A stretch of DNA of 64,000 bases from Solirubrobacterales bacterium (GTDB taxonomy: Bacteria; Actinomycetota; Thermoleophilia; Solirubrobacterales; 70-9). Below, in pieces: positions 18,092-25,700 of this stretch; the stretch's first letter is position 1; each line of letters opens with the position of its first letter. The notes beneath the pieces were generated by a model. That model worked only from the letters and a program-made list of their open reading frames with translations, was not told the DNA's origin and made no database searches. Both the position numbers and the translations under genes were made by a program. The DNA is taken from positions 48,001-112,000 of the forward strand of contig JANWHW010000010.1 of NCBI GenBank assembly GCA_025450195.1. Direction: 5' to 3'.

Positions 18092-19521
18092 TGAGCGAGC
18101 TGCTCGAGCTGACCGTCGCCCAGGCGGCGCGGGGGATAGCGAATGGAGAGATCGCCCCGGACGAGTACTTCGAAGCATGGCGCATGGCAGCCGCCACCGA
18201 TGACTTGAATGCCTACCTCTGGCGAGCTGAGGACGGCGTTGGTGCCGAGGGGCCGTTGGCCGGGGTCCCGGTGGCGGTCAAGGACATCTTCTGCACCGAG
18301 GGCATGCCGACGACAGCGGGATCGCGGATTCTCGAGGCCTACGTGCCTCCCTACACCTCTACTGCCGTACGGCATCTGCGGGAGGCCGGTGCCGGTGTGC
18401 TTGGCAAGACGAACATGGACGAGTTCGCGATGGGCTCCTCGAACGAGAACTCCGCCTATGGCCCGGTGCTCAACCCGTGGGACCGGGGGAGGGTCCCGGG
18501 CGGGTCCTCCGGCGGCTCCGCGGCTGTTGTCGCCGGTGGGCTCGCGCCATGTGCGATCGGCACCGACACCGGCGGCTCGATCCGCCAGCCGGCGTCCCTT
18601 TGCGGGATCGTTGGCATGAAGCCGACCTATGGCGCGATCTCTCGCTACGGGATGATCGCCTTTGCCTCCTCGCTTGACCAGTGCGGCCCACTCACCCGCG
18701 ATGTCACTGATGCGGCGCTGCTGCTGGGCGCCATGGAGGGCCGGGACCCCTGCGATTCCACTTCGGTTGGGATCGAGGGCGGAGTGGAGCTGCCCAGCCG
18801 GGAAGGTCTGGAGGGAGTGCGCTTTGCGGTGCCGGCCGAGCTTGCCCACGATGCGATCGAACCCGGCGTACGCACGGTGTTCGAGGAGACGCTGAAGACG
18901 ATCGAGCGGCTCGGCGGGGAGATCTCCGAGGTGCCGCTGCCGCACGCCGAGCACGGCATCTCCGCTTACTACGTGATCGCGCCGGCCGAGGCGTCCTCGA
19001 ACCTCGCTCGCTATGACGGCGTCCGCTATGGAATGCGAGTCGAGGGCGGTGGCGATCTGATCGAGATGTATGAGTCGACCCGTGCCGAGGGCTTCGGCGA
19101 CGAGGTGAAGCGTCGCATCATGCTTGGCACCTACGCGCTCTCCTCCGGCTACTACGAGGCCTACTACGGGCGCGCCCAAAAGGTCCGCACCAAGATTGCC
19201 GCCGACTTCGACGCCGCCTTTGCTCAGTTCGACTTTGTCGTCACGCCGACCTCGCCCTCGGTTGCCTTCAAGCTCGGCGAGAAGACGGATGACCCCCTGG
19301 CGATGTACATGAACGACTTCTTCACGGTGCCGATGCCGCTTGCCGGCATCCCGGCAATCTCGATCCCGGCGGGTCTAGCCACGCCCGAGGGCGGTGGACC
19401 GCGGCTTCCAGTCGGCTTTCAGATCGCCGCTCCGGCCTTTGCCGAGCAGCGGCTGCTCGATGCGGCCTACGCGCTGGAGCAGGGGATCGGCTTCGACGCA
19501 AAGCCGGGGGGCGACGACTGA
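18091..19521 (+). CDS. gatA: Asp/Glu-tRNA amidotransferase subunit A
   Basis: 476-aa amidase that releases ammonia from glutamine for transamidation of Glu-tRNA-Gln. The amidase-signature Ser-cisSer-Lys triad is visible: VAVKDIFCTEGM (Lys), GGSSGGSAAVVAGG and DTGGSIRQPASLCG (serines). Ammonia passes to GatB. It overlaps gatC by one base. The last few codons lie in a tandem duplication (19499-19561), so the C-terminus KPGGDD may have been altered by it. Confidence 0.95.
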   Translation: MSELLELTVAQAARGIANGEIAPDEYFEAWRMAAATDDLNAYLWRAEDGVGAEGPLAGVPVAVKDIFCTEGMPTTAGSRILEAYVPPYTSTAVRHLREAGAGVLGKTNMDEFAMGSSNENSAYGPVLNPWDRGRVPGGSSGGSAAVVAGGLAPCAIGTDTGGSIRQPASLCGIVGMKPTYGAISRYGMIAFASSLDQCGPLTRDVTDAALLLGAMEGRDPCDSTSVGIEGGVELPSREGLEGVRFAVPAELAHDAIEPGVRTVFEETLKTIERLGGEISEVPLPHAEHGISAYYVIAPAEASSNLARYDGVRYGMRVEGGGDLIEMYESTRAEGFGDEVKRRIMLGTYALSSGYYEAYYGRAQKVRTKIAADFDAAFAQFDFVVTPTSPSVAFKLGEKTDDPLAMYMNDFFTVPMPLAGIPAISIPAGLATPEGGGPRLPVGFQIAAPAFAEQRLLDAAYALEQGIGFDAKPGGDD

Positions 19522-19561
19522 TGCCGGGACACAAAGCCGGGGAGCAATGACTGACGCTGGG
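19499..19561 (+). repeat. 33-bp imperfect tandem duplication at the gatA end
   Basis: CAAAGCCGGGG begins at 19499 and again at 19532, each followed by a similar sequence with an ACTGA core (ACTGATGC and ACTGACGC). The first copy holds the gatA stop; the second extends the gatA-gatB gap. It looks like one recent 33-bp duplication. Confidence 0.75.
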
Positions 19562-19587
19562 GGAAGCCACACACGCGGGGTTTTCGG

Positions 19588-21054
19588 ATGAGCTCTGAGC
19601 TGGAAGCCGTGATCGGGCTGGAGATCCATGTCCAGCTCTCAACCCGGACCAAGATGTTCTGCGGCTGCGAGCTCTCCTTTGGAGACGAGCCGAACGTGCA
19701 CACCTGCCCGGTATGCCTTGCCCACCCCGGGGTGCTGCCGGTCCCCAATGAGGAAGCGATCCGCTATGCGCTGAAGATCGGCATGGCACTGGAGTGCGAA
19801 ATCGCGCCGCGCTCGATCTTTCACCGCAAGAACTACTTCTACCCCGATAACCCGAAGGCCTACCAGATCAGCCAGTACGACATTCCGCTTGCCGTCGACG
19901 GGCGCCTCGGCGACATACGAATCCACCGTGCTCACCTCGAGGAGGACGCCGCGAAGATGATCCACGTCGGCGATTCCGGGCGCATCCACGGCTCCGGGGC
20001 ATCGCTGGTCGATTTCAACCGCGGCGGGACGCCGCTGGTCGAGGTCGTCACCGAGCCCGATCTGCGTTCAGCCGCCGAAGCGGCAGAGTGGGCGCGGCTT
20101 CTGCGGGAGACGGTTCGCCAGCTCGACGTTTCCGATGTGAATATGGAGGAGGGCAGCCTGCGCGTCGACGCCAACGTCTCGGTGCGGCCGTCGGGCAGCG
20201 AGGAGCTGGGGACGAAGACAGAGCTGAAGAACATGAACAGCTTCCGCTTCCTCGAACGTGGGGTCGAAGCAGAGTTGCAGCGCCAGCGGGAGCTGATCGA
20301 GGCGGGGGGGACGGTGGAGCAGGAGACGCTGCACTTCGACCCGAGCGACGGGACGCTCACCTCGTTGCGCTCGAAGGAGGAGGCGCACGACTACCGTTAC
20401 TTCCCCGAGCCCGACTTAGTGCCATTGGCGCCGACTGAGGAGATGCTGCGCGAGGCGCGCGAGTCCCTGCCTGAGCTTCCGGCGGCGAGGATCGAGCGCT
20501 ACGAAGAGCAGATGGGATTGGAGGCCGAGCCGGCGAAGTTTCTAGCGAGCGATCCTGGGTTGGGCGGCTATTTCGAGGAGGCCTGCCGAGTTGCGGGTGC
20601 GGAAGTGGGCCCCGGCGGTGGCGGCGTCGAGCCGCGGGTCGTGGCCAACTGGATCACTGGGGACCTGACGGCGACACTGCGCCAACGGGGGGATGAAGAG
20701 GATTTCGCCGATCCGACAGTCTCGGCCGAGGACCTGGCCGCGCTGGTCTTGATGGTCACTGAGAAGAAGATTTCGCACGGCAGCGGCAAGGCGGTGCTGG
20801 CGGCCCTGGTAGTCGAGGGTGGGGACCCAGCCGCCATCGTCGAGCGGGAGGGCCTGGCCCAGATTTCCGACGCCGGAGAGCTGGAGTCGATCGTTGCCGC
20901 GGCGGTGGAGGCCAACCCAGAGGCAGCGGAGCAGATAAAGGCCGGCAACCAGAAGGCGATCGGCGCGATCGTCGGCGCGGTGATGAAGGAGACCAAGGGC
21001 CGCGCCGACGGCGGCGAGGTCAACCGCCTAATCCTCGAGCAGCTGGGTGATTGA
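19588..21054 (+). CDS. gatB: Asp/Glu-tRNA amidotransferase subunit B
   Basis: 488-aa kinase/transamidase subunit that phosphorylates misacylated Glu-tRNA-Gln (or Asp-tRNA-Asn) and adds ammonia from GatA. It starts VIGLEIHVQLST; CGCE and CPVCLAHPG contain the zinc Cys; FNRGGTPLVEVVTEPD is the family signature. A YqeY-like tail domain follows (ISHGSGKAVLAALV, GAVMKETKGRADG). It completes the gatCAB unit. Confidence 0.95.
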   Translation: MSSELEAVIGLEIHVQLSTRTKMFCGCELSFGDEPNVHTCPVCLAHPGVLPVPNEEAIRYALKIGMALECEIAPRSIFHRKNYFYPDNPKAYQISQYDIPLAVDGRLGDIRIHRAHLEEDAAKMIHVGDSGRIHGSGASLVDFNRGGTPLVEVVTEPDLRSAAEAAEWARLLRETVRQLDVSDVNMEEGSLRVDANVSVRPSGSEELGTKTELKNMNSFRFLERGVEAELQRQRELIEAGGTVEQETLHFDPSDGTLTSLRSKEEAHDYRYFPEPDLVPLAPTEEMLREARESLPELPAARIERYEEQMGLEAEPAKFLASDPGLGGYFEEACRVAGAEVGPGGGGVEPRVVANWITGDLTATLRQRGDEEDFADPTVSAEDLAALVLMVTEKKISHGSGKAVLAALVVEGGDPAAIVEREGLAQISDAGELESIVAAAVEANPEAAEQIKAGNQKAIGAIVGAVMKETKGRADGGEVNRLILEQLGD

Positions 21055-21119
21055 TGCCATGACTTCGTACGCGTCTGTGAAATAGCCAGGGAATAGGCCA
21101 GCAGACACTCTTCCCATCG

Positions 21120-21166
21120 TCGAGTCTGCTCTAAGCGTCGATATGCGACGGCAATTGCAGATCCGT
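21120..21166 (+). repeat. 47-nt palindrome, copy P1
   Basis: Two 21-nt arms around the loop ATATG (21141-21145). The inner arm pair is GCGTCG with CGACG; the outer pair is GTCTGC with GCAGAT. Same length and layout as P2 (36280) and P3 (47503). It lies between gatB and the IS element. The rest of 21055-21210 holds no gene. Confidence 0.7.
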
Positions 21167-21210
21167 CGAGCCGGGCGTGGCTTGCGGCCGCAACGAACGC
21201 CCTGCAAGTG

Positions 21211-21218
21211 CGTTCTAG
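21211..21218 (+). repeat. Target site duplication, left copy
   Basis: CGTTCTAG directly precedes the IS and is repeated exactly at 22878-22885. Eight bp is the usual duplication for IS1595-family elements. Confidence 0.9.
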
Positions 21219-21245
21219 GGGGGTTATCCCCTTGACACAGGGTAT
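21219..21245 (+). repeat. Left terminal inverted repeat of the IS
   Basis: 27 nt starting GGGGGTTATCCCC and ending ACACAGGGTAT. It is a perfect reverse complement of 22851-22877. TTGACA at 21232-21237 inside it could act as a -35 reading into the element. Confidence 0.92.
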
Positions 21246-21249
21246 TCAT

Positions 21250-21390
21250 TCAGCTAGAGTCCTTCTTAGATGAAAGTTTCTGGCTATCCAAAGCGGTTTT
21301 CTTTGCTTCCTCGCGAACCTTTTTGGGGAACAATTTCTTCATTGTCTCTTCATCAGTCAGCTCGCGGGCTTTCTTCTTGCGGCGAGGCAT
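21250..21390 (-). CDS. 46-aa basic passenger protein of the IS
   Basis: Small, very basic, helical protein: MPRRKKKARELTDEETMKK, then LFPKKVREEAKKTALDSQK. It lies wholly inside the IS, between the left end and the transposase gene, and diverges from that gene; the two start codons overlap (CATG). The N-terminus looks nucleic-acid binding, and the middle is an amphipathic Lys/Glu helix. Function unknown. It could regulate the transposase or bind the ends. That the frame is real is supported by its codon content, ATG start and position filling the left end; no start-site motif proves expression. Confidence 0.55.
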   Translation of the reverse strand: MPRRKKKARELTDEETMKKLFPKKVREEAKKTALDSQKLSSKKDSS

Positions 21391-22303
21391 GGCTATGAAC
21401 CTCCCCCAGTTGATTGAGCAGTTCCGCTCCGAGGACAAGTGCCGTGAATATCTGGAAGACCTGCGCTGGCCCGATGGGGTCCGCTGCCCGCGCTGCGGCT
21501 TCGACTCCGTTTCGTGGATCGAGAAGCGAAAGCAGCATGAGTGCAACGAGATTTCATGCCGATACCAGTTCTCGGTCAAGGCAGGGACGGTCTTCCATGA
21601 CTCTCATCTTCCTCTTTGGAAATGGTTCCTTGCCATCTATCTGATCGGGGAGTCGAAGAAGGGGATTAGCGCCAAGCAGCTCCAGCGAACGCTGGGCGTC
21701 TCCTACAAGACCGCCTGGTACCTCGGCCATCGCGTTCGGTCTGCGATGGAGGAAGGCTCCCCCGTGCCGCTTAAAGGCATCGTGGAGATTGACGAGACTT
21801 GGATCGGCGGTCGGCACCGGAAGAACGAACGGGACCGCTCTGGCCGCGCTCGGAAGTCGATGGTCCTCGGCGCAATTGAGCGCGGCGGTGAGGTTCGCCT
21901 TGAGGTTCGCAAAGGACCGGGCCGAGAGTCGAAAACCTCCTACCGAGGATTCGTCAAGGACTCCGTTGACGACAAGGCAGAGTTCATCTTCACGGACTCC
22001 GACCGCAGCTGGGGCGAGATGACCGACTGGAACACAAAACACCGCAAGGTCGATCATGGACGCGAAGAGTGGGTGCGCGGCATCGTCCACACGAACACCA
22101 TTGAGGGCGTATGGAGCCTGTTCAAGCGGTCTGTGGTCGGCACCTACCACCAGCTTTCGGCCAAGCACCTTCCGGCCTACCTGGACGAGATGGCCTTTCG
22201 GTTCAACAACCGCGATAACGCCTTCCTGTTCCGCGACACGCTGCTGCGGATGATCGAGGGCGAGACTCTGCCGTATGCGGAGTTGGTACACGGCCAGCAT
22301 TAG
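21389..22303 (+). CDS. IS1595-family (ISXO2-like) transposase
   Basis: 304 aa. N-terminal zinc ribbon: VRCPRCGFDS and HECNEISCRYQFS give the CxxC and CxxxxC pairs. The RNase H-like core has the DDE-type residues in IVEIDETWIGG, FIFTDSDRSW and HTNTIEGVWSLFKR, and ends FRFNNRDNAF, all diagnostic of ISXO2. The ATG at 21389 is chosen; a second ATG follows two codons later. No frameshift or stop is present, so the enzyme is probably functional. Its 3' end overlaps the convergent membrane passenger gene by 4 bp. Confidence 0.95.
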   Translation: MAMNLPQLIEQFRSEDKCREYLEDLRWPDGVRCPRCGFDSVSWIEKRKQHECNEISCRYQFSVKAGTVFHDSHLPLWKWFLAIYLIGESKKGISAKQLQRTLGVSYKTAWYLGHRVRSAMEEGSPVPLKGIVEIDETWIGGRHRKNERDRSGRARKSMVLGAIERGGEVRLEVRKGPGRESKTSYRGFVKDSVDDKAEFIFTDSDRSWGEMTDWNTKHRKVDHGREEWVRGIVHTNTIEGVWSLFKRSVVGTYHQLSAKHLPAYLDEMAFRFNNRDNAFLFRDTLLRMIEGETLPYAELVHGQH

Positions 22304-22833
22304 CGCCGATTTTCTTTCATTTCCTGTCTCGCCTGATCTAGGAAATCTTTCGTCCCAGCAATCCCGCAGCCGCGAAATTTGCAGTCGCGCAGCACGCAAT
22401 CTTGGAACGCAACGCCGCCCACTACCCAGCGTTCTTCCTCGACCTCCCATAACAGCGCATCGGGAGTCAAGCCTCCTACATCGAAAGCCGGAGACACGAT
22501 CCGGGATTCGATAAAGCCGACAACCCCGGGGCCGGTGAAAATGCATCGCTCAAACGTCTTGCCCGTTATGACGGCTTGGTCGGTGGAGAAAAGGTCGGCC
22601 AGTCTTATCTCCCTGTCCGCGATGTAACTGGCGTCCAGTCCGCGGCGGGTAGGGGAACCGAAGCCCCTCCACTCAAAGGGCAGCCACCGCTGCACGCGGT
22701 CACGGCTGAATATCCACCACAAAACTCCGAAAAGCGCGACTGCGCCTCCGACCCATGCATTCGGAAGGGCCACCAGTAGGCCTAAAACGACTACGCCCAC
22801 GGGTCCGCCATTCGCCTTTGCCCACTCCCGCAT
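22300..22833 (-). CDS. Membrane passenger protein with pentapeptide-like C-terminus
   Basis: 177 aa inside the IS. Residues about 10-45 are two hydrophobic segments (VGVVVLGLLVALPNAWVGG, AVALFGVLWWIF). After a basic linker, residues 70-165 read like a short, irregular pentapeptide-repeat region, clearest in AFQDCVLRDCKFRGCGIAG and FERCIFTGPGV. Similar two-TM plus pentapeptide-like proteins occur as cargo of mobile elements, but no function is known to me. It is convergent with the transposase gene, and its start lies 18 bp inside the right inverted repeat. Confidence 0.75.
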   Translation of the reverse strand: MREWAKANGGPVGVVVLGLLVALPNAWVGGAVALFGVLWWIFSRDRVQRWLPFEWRGFGSPTRRGLDASYIADREIRLADLFSTDQAVITGKTFERCIFTGPGVVGFIESRIVSPAFDVGGLTPDALLWEVEEERWVVGGVAFQDCVLRDCKFRGCGIAGTKDFLDQARQEMKENRR

Positions 22834-22850
22834 TTCATTGAGCCTACCCC

Positions 22851-22877
22851 ATACCCTGTGTCAAGGGGATAACCCCC
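22851..22877 (-). repeat. Right terminal inverted repeat of the IS
   Basis: Perfect 27-bp reverse complement of the left end, finishing GGGGATAACCCCC. It marks the right boundary of the element. Confidence 0.92.
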
Positions 22878-22885
22878 CGTTCTAG
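22878..22885 (+). repeat. Target site duplication, right copy
   Basis: CGTTCTAG, identical to 21211-21218. Its last three bases (TAG) are the first three of the 33-nt palindrome that follows. Confidence 0.9.
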
Positions 22886-22915
22886 CACTTTGTAACAAGT
22901 TGTTACAAAGTGCTA
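22883..22915. promoter_or_regulatory. 33-nt perfect palindrome before ndh (probable operator)
   Basis: TAGCACTTTGTAACAA, a central G at 22899, then TTGTTACAAAGTGCTA: 16-bp perfect arms. It ends 10 bp before the NADH dehydrogenase ATG. Length, AT-rich centre and symmetry suit a dimeric repressor such as a TetR-type protein; as RNA it would be a hairpin beside the start codon. No regulator gene is adjacent. The IS insertion begins at its left edge, so any promoter further upstream has been displaced by 1.66 kb. Confidence 0.6.
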
Positions 22916-22925
22916 CCGTGACGAT

Positions 22926-24263
22926 ATGGCCTGGAACGTCGTCATCGCGGGTGGTGGTTTTGGTGGGGCGATGGCTGCGCGGGAGTTGGAGCGGATCATG
23001 CCCCGGCAATCGGCCCGCCTGACTCTCGTCAACGACGTCAACTTCATGCTTTACACGCCGTTTCTGCCCGAGGCAGCGGCCGGGACGCTGGAGCCGCGGC
23101 ACGTGGTCACGCCATTGCGCGAGATCCTCAAGCGGACCTACCTGCGGCTGGGCACGATCGATGCTCACGATCCCGTCGCGCGAACGGTCCGGCTGCGAAC
23201 TCGGGACGGCGAGTCCGAGGAGCTGCCCTATGACCAGCTCCTGCTTGCGCTCGGCTCGGTCTCGCGGGTGCTGCCGGTGCCGGGCCTCAACGAGCACGCG
23301 ATCGGCTTCAAGAGCCTCGCCGATGCGATCTGGCTTCGCAACCATGTGATCGAGACCCTGGAGGCTGCCAACGCCACCGATGACCCGGCCCGGCGCGACG
23401 AGCTGCTCACCTACGTTTTCGTCGGCGGCGGCTACGCGGGGCTGGAGGCGCTCGCTGAGCTTCAGGACTTCGCGGCTGATGCGATCGACAGCTACCCACG
23501 TGCCCGTTTGCACGGGATGCGCTGGGTGCTGGTCGAGGCGGCGGACAGGGTGCTGCCCGAGATCGACGCGAAGCTGGCCGACTACGCGCTGCACGAGCTG
23601 CGCGGTCGCGGCATCGACATCCGGCTTGGCACCACCCTTGAGGAGGTCCAGGCTGACAGCGCCCGGATCTCGACTGGAGAGACTCTGCCCACCCGGACGG
23701 TGGTCTGGACCGCCGGCGTCGCTCCGCACCCAAGCCTGCGCCAACTCTCGGTGCCGCTCGACGAGCGCGGTCGCGTCACCGTCGATGAGCACCTCAGGGT
23801 GCGTGGAATGGAGTCGGTCTGGGCGATCGGCGATTGCGCCGCGGCTCCCGATCCACGCGGAGGCGACTGCCCGCCGACCGCCCAGCATGCGGTGCGGCAA
23901 GGCCCGGTAGTTGCCCAGAACATCGCCGCTGAGCTTGGCGTGGGAACGCCACGGCGGTTCGATTACCGGAGCAAAGCCTCTTTCGTGAACCTCGGCCGCT
24001 ACAAGGCCGTGGGGCGAATCGGCTCGCGAACCTTCCGCGGCTTCCCCGCCTGGTGGCTGGCCCGGACCTACCACATGAGCCAGATTCCGGGCGTCGCTCG
24101 AAAGGCGCGAGCCGTAAGCGACTGGACCGCGAGCCTTCCGTTCCGCCGCGATCTCTCCGAGCTGGGGTCGATCGGGCATCCGAGGCCGCTGGAAGAGACA
24201 ATGAGCAAATGGGATTCGAGTACGTCCCCATCGCCTTCTTCTTCGGCCTCGCGACCGCGATAA
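22926..24263 (+). CDS. ndh: Type II NADH dehydrogenase (NADH:quinone oxidoreductase)
   Basis: 445-aa FAD flavoprotein that passes electrons from NADH to menaquinone at the membrane surface without pumping protons. First Rossmann motif VVIAGGGFGGAMAAREL (FAD); second TYVFVGGGYAGLEALAEL (NADH); VWAIGDCAA is the C-terminal FAD contact. NFMLYTPFLPEAAAGTLEPRH is family-typical. The C-terminal helix-rich part (PAWWLARTYHM) should hold the membrane anchor. The last 55 bases overlap the next gene in another frame. Expression may be controlled by the palindrome just upstream. Confidence 0.9.
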   Translation: MAWNVVIAGGGFGGAMAARELERIMPRQSARLTLVNDVNFMLYTPFLPEAAAGTLEPRHVVTPLREILKRTYLRLGTIDAHDPVARTVRLRTRDGESEELPYDQLLLALGSVSRVLPVPGLNEHAIGFKSLADAIWLRNHVIETLEAANATDDPARRDELLTYVFVGGGYAGLEALAELQDFAADAIDSYPRARLHGMRWVLVEAADRVLPEIDAKLADYALHELRGRGIDIRLGTTLEEVQADSARISTGETLPTRTVVWTAGVAPHPSLRQLSVPLDERGRVTVDEHLRVRGMESVWAIGDCAAAPDPRGGDCPPTAQHAVRQGPVVAQNIAAELGVGTPRRFDYRSKASFVNLGRYKAVGRIGSRTFRGFPAWWLARTYHMSQIPGVARKARAVSDWTASLPFRRDLSELGSIGHPRPLEETMSKWDSSTSPSPSSSASRPR

Positions 24264-24493
24264 TCGGCCGCGGCAAGGGCAGCTCGTTCTGGCTCTGGTT
24301 CCTGATCGGAGGTCTGCTGCCACCGCTGGGGCTGATCGCGGTGATTCTCTATCGATCCGAGAAGGACGAACCGGAACGTCAATGCCCCGCCTGCGGCAAG
24401 GCCGTGAAGCTCTACGTCCAGGTCTGCCCCCGCTGCGGCACCGACCTCTACCTGCCCGACCCAGCTGAGGTCCGCCACCCCGGGGTGCGCTAG
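24209..24493 (+). CDS. Small membrane protein with C-terminal zinc ribbon
   Basis: 94 aa. FFFGLATAIIG and FWLWFLIGGLLPPLGLIAVIL form two membrane segments, followed by a double-CxxC zinc ribbon (QCPACGKAVK, VCPRCGTDLY). This layout is common in actinobacterial hypothetical proteins of unknown role. The ATG at 24209 lies inside the end of ndh, so it is likely co-transcribed and translationally linked with it. Confidence 0.75.
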   Translation: MGFEYVPIAFFFGLATAIIGRGKGSSFWLWFLIGGLLPPLGLIAVILYRSEKDEPERQCPACGKAVKLYVQVCPRCGTDLYLPDPAEVRHPGVR

Positions 24494-24560
24494 CCGTCCT
24501 CGGACGTGGGTATCAGGTTGCAGCCGCCGCTTCGCGTCCGGGGGCGGCAGAGGAGGCGGC
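24493..24560 (-). repeat. Palindromic element, copy R4
   Basis: 68-nt copy between the convergent zinc-ribbon and GT2 genes. It shares ATCAGGT, CGCTTCGCGTCCGGGGG and GAGGAGGCGGC with copy R5 (27882-27953), in the same order. Inner arms GCCGCC and GGCGGC can pair. It belongs to the same sub-type as R5. Confidence 0.65.
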
Positions 24561-24565
24561 GCTTG

Positions 24566-25633
24566 TCATCTAAGCCAGGTGCGGACGATCGCGTTGGCGA
24601 AGCCGAGGCCGTAGCGGACGACTGCCGGCTTCTTGGAGTGACCGTGCAATCGCTGGGCGACGGTCACCGGGACCTCCTTGGCCGGGATCCCTCGCTTGAT
24701 CGCCTCGATCAAGAACTCGGAGGTGTGGAACTGCTCTTGGCGGAGGATGAGCTGGGGCAGGACCGTGGTGCGGACCGCGCGATAACCGTTGGAGCAGTCG
24801 GTGACATGGGTGCGAGTGATGAATGAGACGAGGCGATTGAAGAAGACGATCCCGAGCTCGCGGGAGAACTGGTTGCGGTCGGCCTCGCCGAGGATCCGCG
24901 AGCCGTGGGCGACATCGACCTCGCCGTCGAGCACGGGCTTGACCAGGCGGATCATCTCCGACGGAAGATGCTGTCCGTCCGCGTCGAGGGTGACGACGAT
25001 CTCCGCGCCCGATTCGGCCATCAGCCTGTAGCCGGTGCGCAGGGCAGCGCCACCGCCCCGGTTGATCACGTGTCGGGCGACCATCGCGCCGTGCTCGGCG
25101 GCAACGTCGGCTGTTCCATCCCGAGAGCCGTCATCGACAACCAGCACCGCGGTCCCGACCCCGCAGACCTCGGTCGGCATCAGGTTCAGCACGTGGCCGA
25201 TGCTCTCCGCCTCGTTGTAGGCGGGGACGAGGATCGCAATCTTTCCCTTGAAGCGCTCCGGTAGGCCCGTCTGCCTGAACTCCTCCCAGGCGAGCCCCTC
25301 CAATGCCGCGGACAGCTGACGCGCATTCCGCCCCGCCTGGGACAGCGCTCGCAGGGTGAGCAGGAAGAGGACGAAGATCGAGAAGACGGCGAGGCCGAGG
25401 ATGCGGCCGCCGTTACCTTGCTCGAACGAAAAGGCCGAGAGGATGGCGTCGGTGATTTCGGTTCCGGAGACGATCGCCAGCCCGAGGCCGGCGAACAGCA
25501 GGATCAGCACGTCGACGTTTCGCAGCGTGCGGCGCCGCAGGATCGCGAAAGCGATCACCGCGACGGCGAAGATAAGCCCCGCCGCGCGGAGCGCGGTCAG
25601 TTCTGAGGGGAGGATGTTGGCTAGAGGGACCAT
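24566..25633 (-). CDS. DUF2304-like membrane domain fused to family 2 glycosyltransferase
   Basis: 355 aa. Residues 1-105 contain three hydrophobic segments resembling DUF2304 (LRAAGLIFAVAVIAFAILRRR, VDVLILLFAGLGLAIVSG, AVFSIFVLFLLTLRAL). Residues 125-350 are a GT2 domain: ILVPAYNEAESIGHVL, VVDDGSRDGTA and VTLDADGQHLP carry the nucleotide and metal sites. It is close to polyprenyl-phosphate mannose/glucose synthases, which load sugar on a lipid carrier for GT-C enzymes. Two GT-C genes lie directly upstream in the same orientation, which supports that role. Start is ATG at 25633, just after a linker repeat. Confidence 0.88.
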   Translation of the reverse strand: MVPLANILPSELTALRAAGLIFAVAVIAFAILRRRTLRNVDVLILLFAGLGLAIVSGTEITDAILSAFSFEQGNGGRILGLAVFSIFVLFLLTLRALSQAGRNARQLSAALEGLAWEEFRQTGLPERFKGKIAILVPAYNEAESIGHVLNLMPTEVCGVGTAVLVVDDGSRDGTADVAAEHGAMVARHVINRGGGAALRTGYRLMAESGAEIVVTLDADGQHLPSEMIRLVKPVLDGEVDVAHGSRILGEADRNQFSRELGIVFFNRLVSFITRTHVTDCSNGYRAVRTTVLPQLILRQEQFHTSEFLIEAIKRGIPAKEVPVTVAQRLHGHSKKPAVVRYGLGFANAIVRTWLR

Positions 25634-25700
25634 GAAGAATCAAGGCTCCGCTTCGCTCGCGGCGCGAAGAACCAGGCAGTCACGCTTGCTCGCTCCGCGA
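25634..25700 (-). repeat. Linker repeat, copy F
   Basis: Read on the minus strand it begins CGGAGCGAGCAAGCG, has a centre with GGTTCTTCGCG, and closes GCGAGCGAAGCGGAG before the ATG of the GT2 gene. Its first part encodes the last residues of the upstream GT-C protein. Matches copies at 29737, 39463, 51914 and 56630. Confidence 0.6.

Larger units (their letters stand above)
21219..22877 (+). mobile_element. Complete IS1595-family insertion sequence with passenger genes
   Basis: 1,659-bp element bounded by perfect 27-bp terminal inverted repeats that begin GGGGGTTATCCCC and flanked by an 8-bp target duplication. It carries a full-length ISXO2-type transposase gene, a 46-aa basic protein gene diverging from the transposase start, and a 177-aa membrane protein gene converging on its end. 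Intact ends, duplication and reading frames suggest a recent, possibly active copy. It separates gatB from the palindrome and gene for NADH dehydrogenase. Confidence 0.92.
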
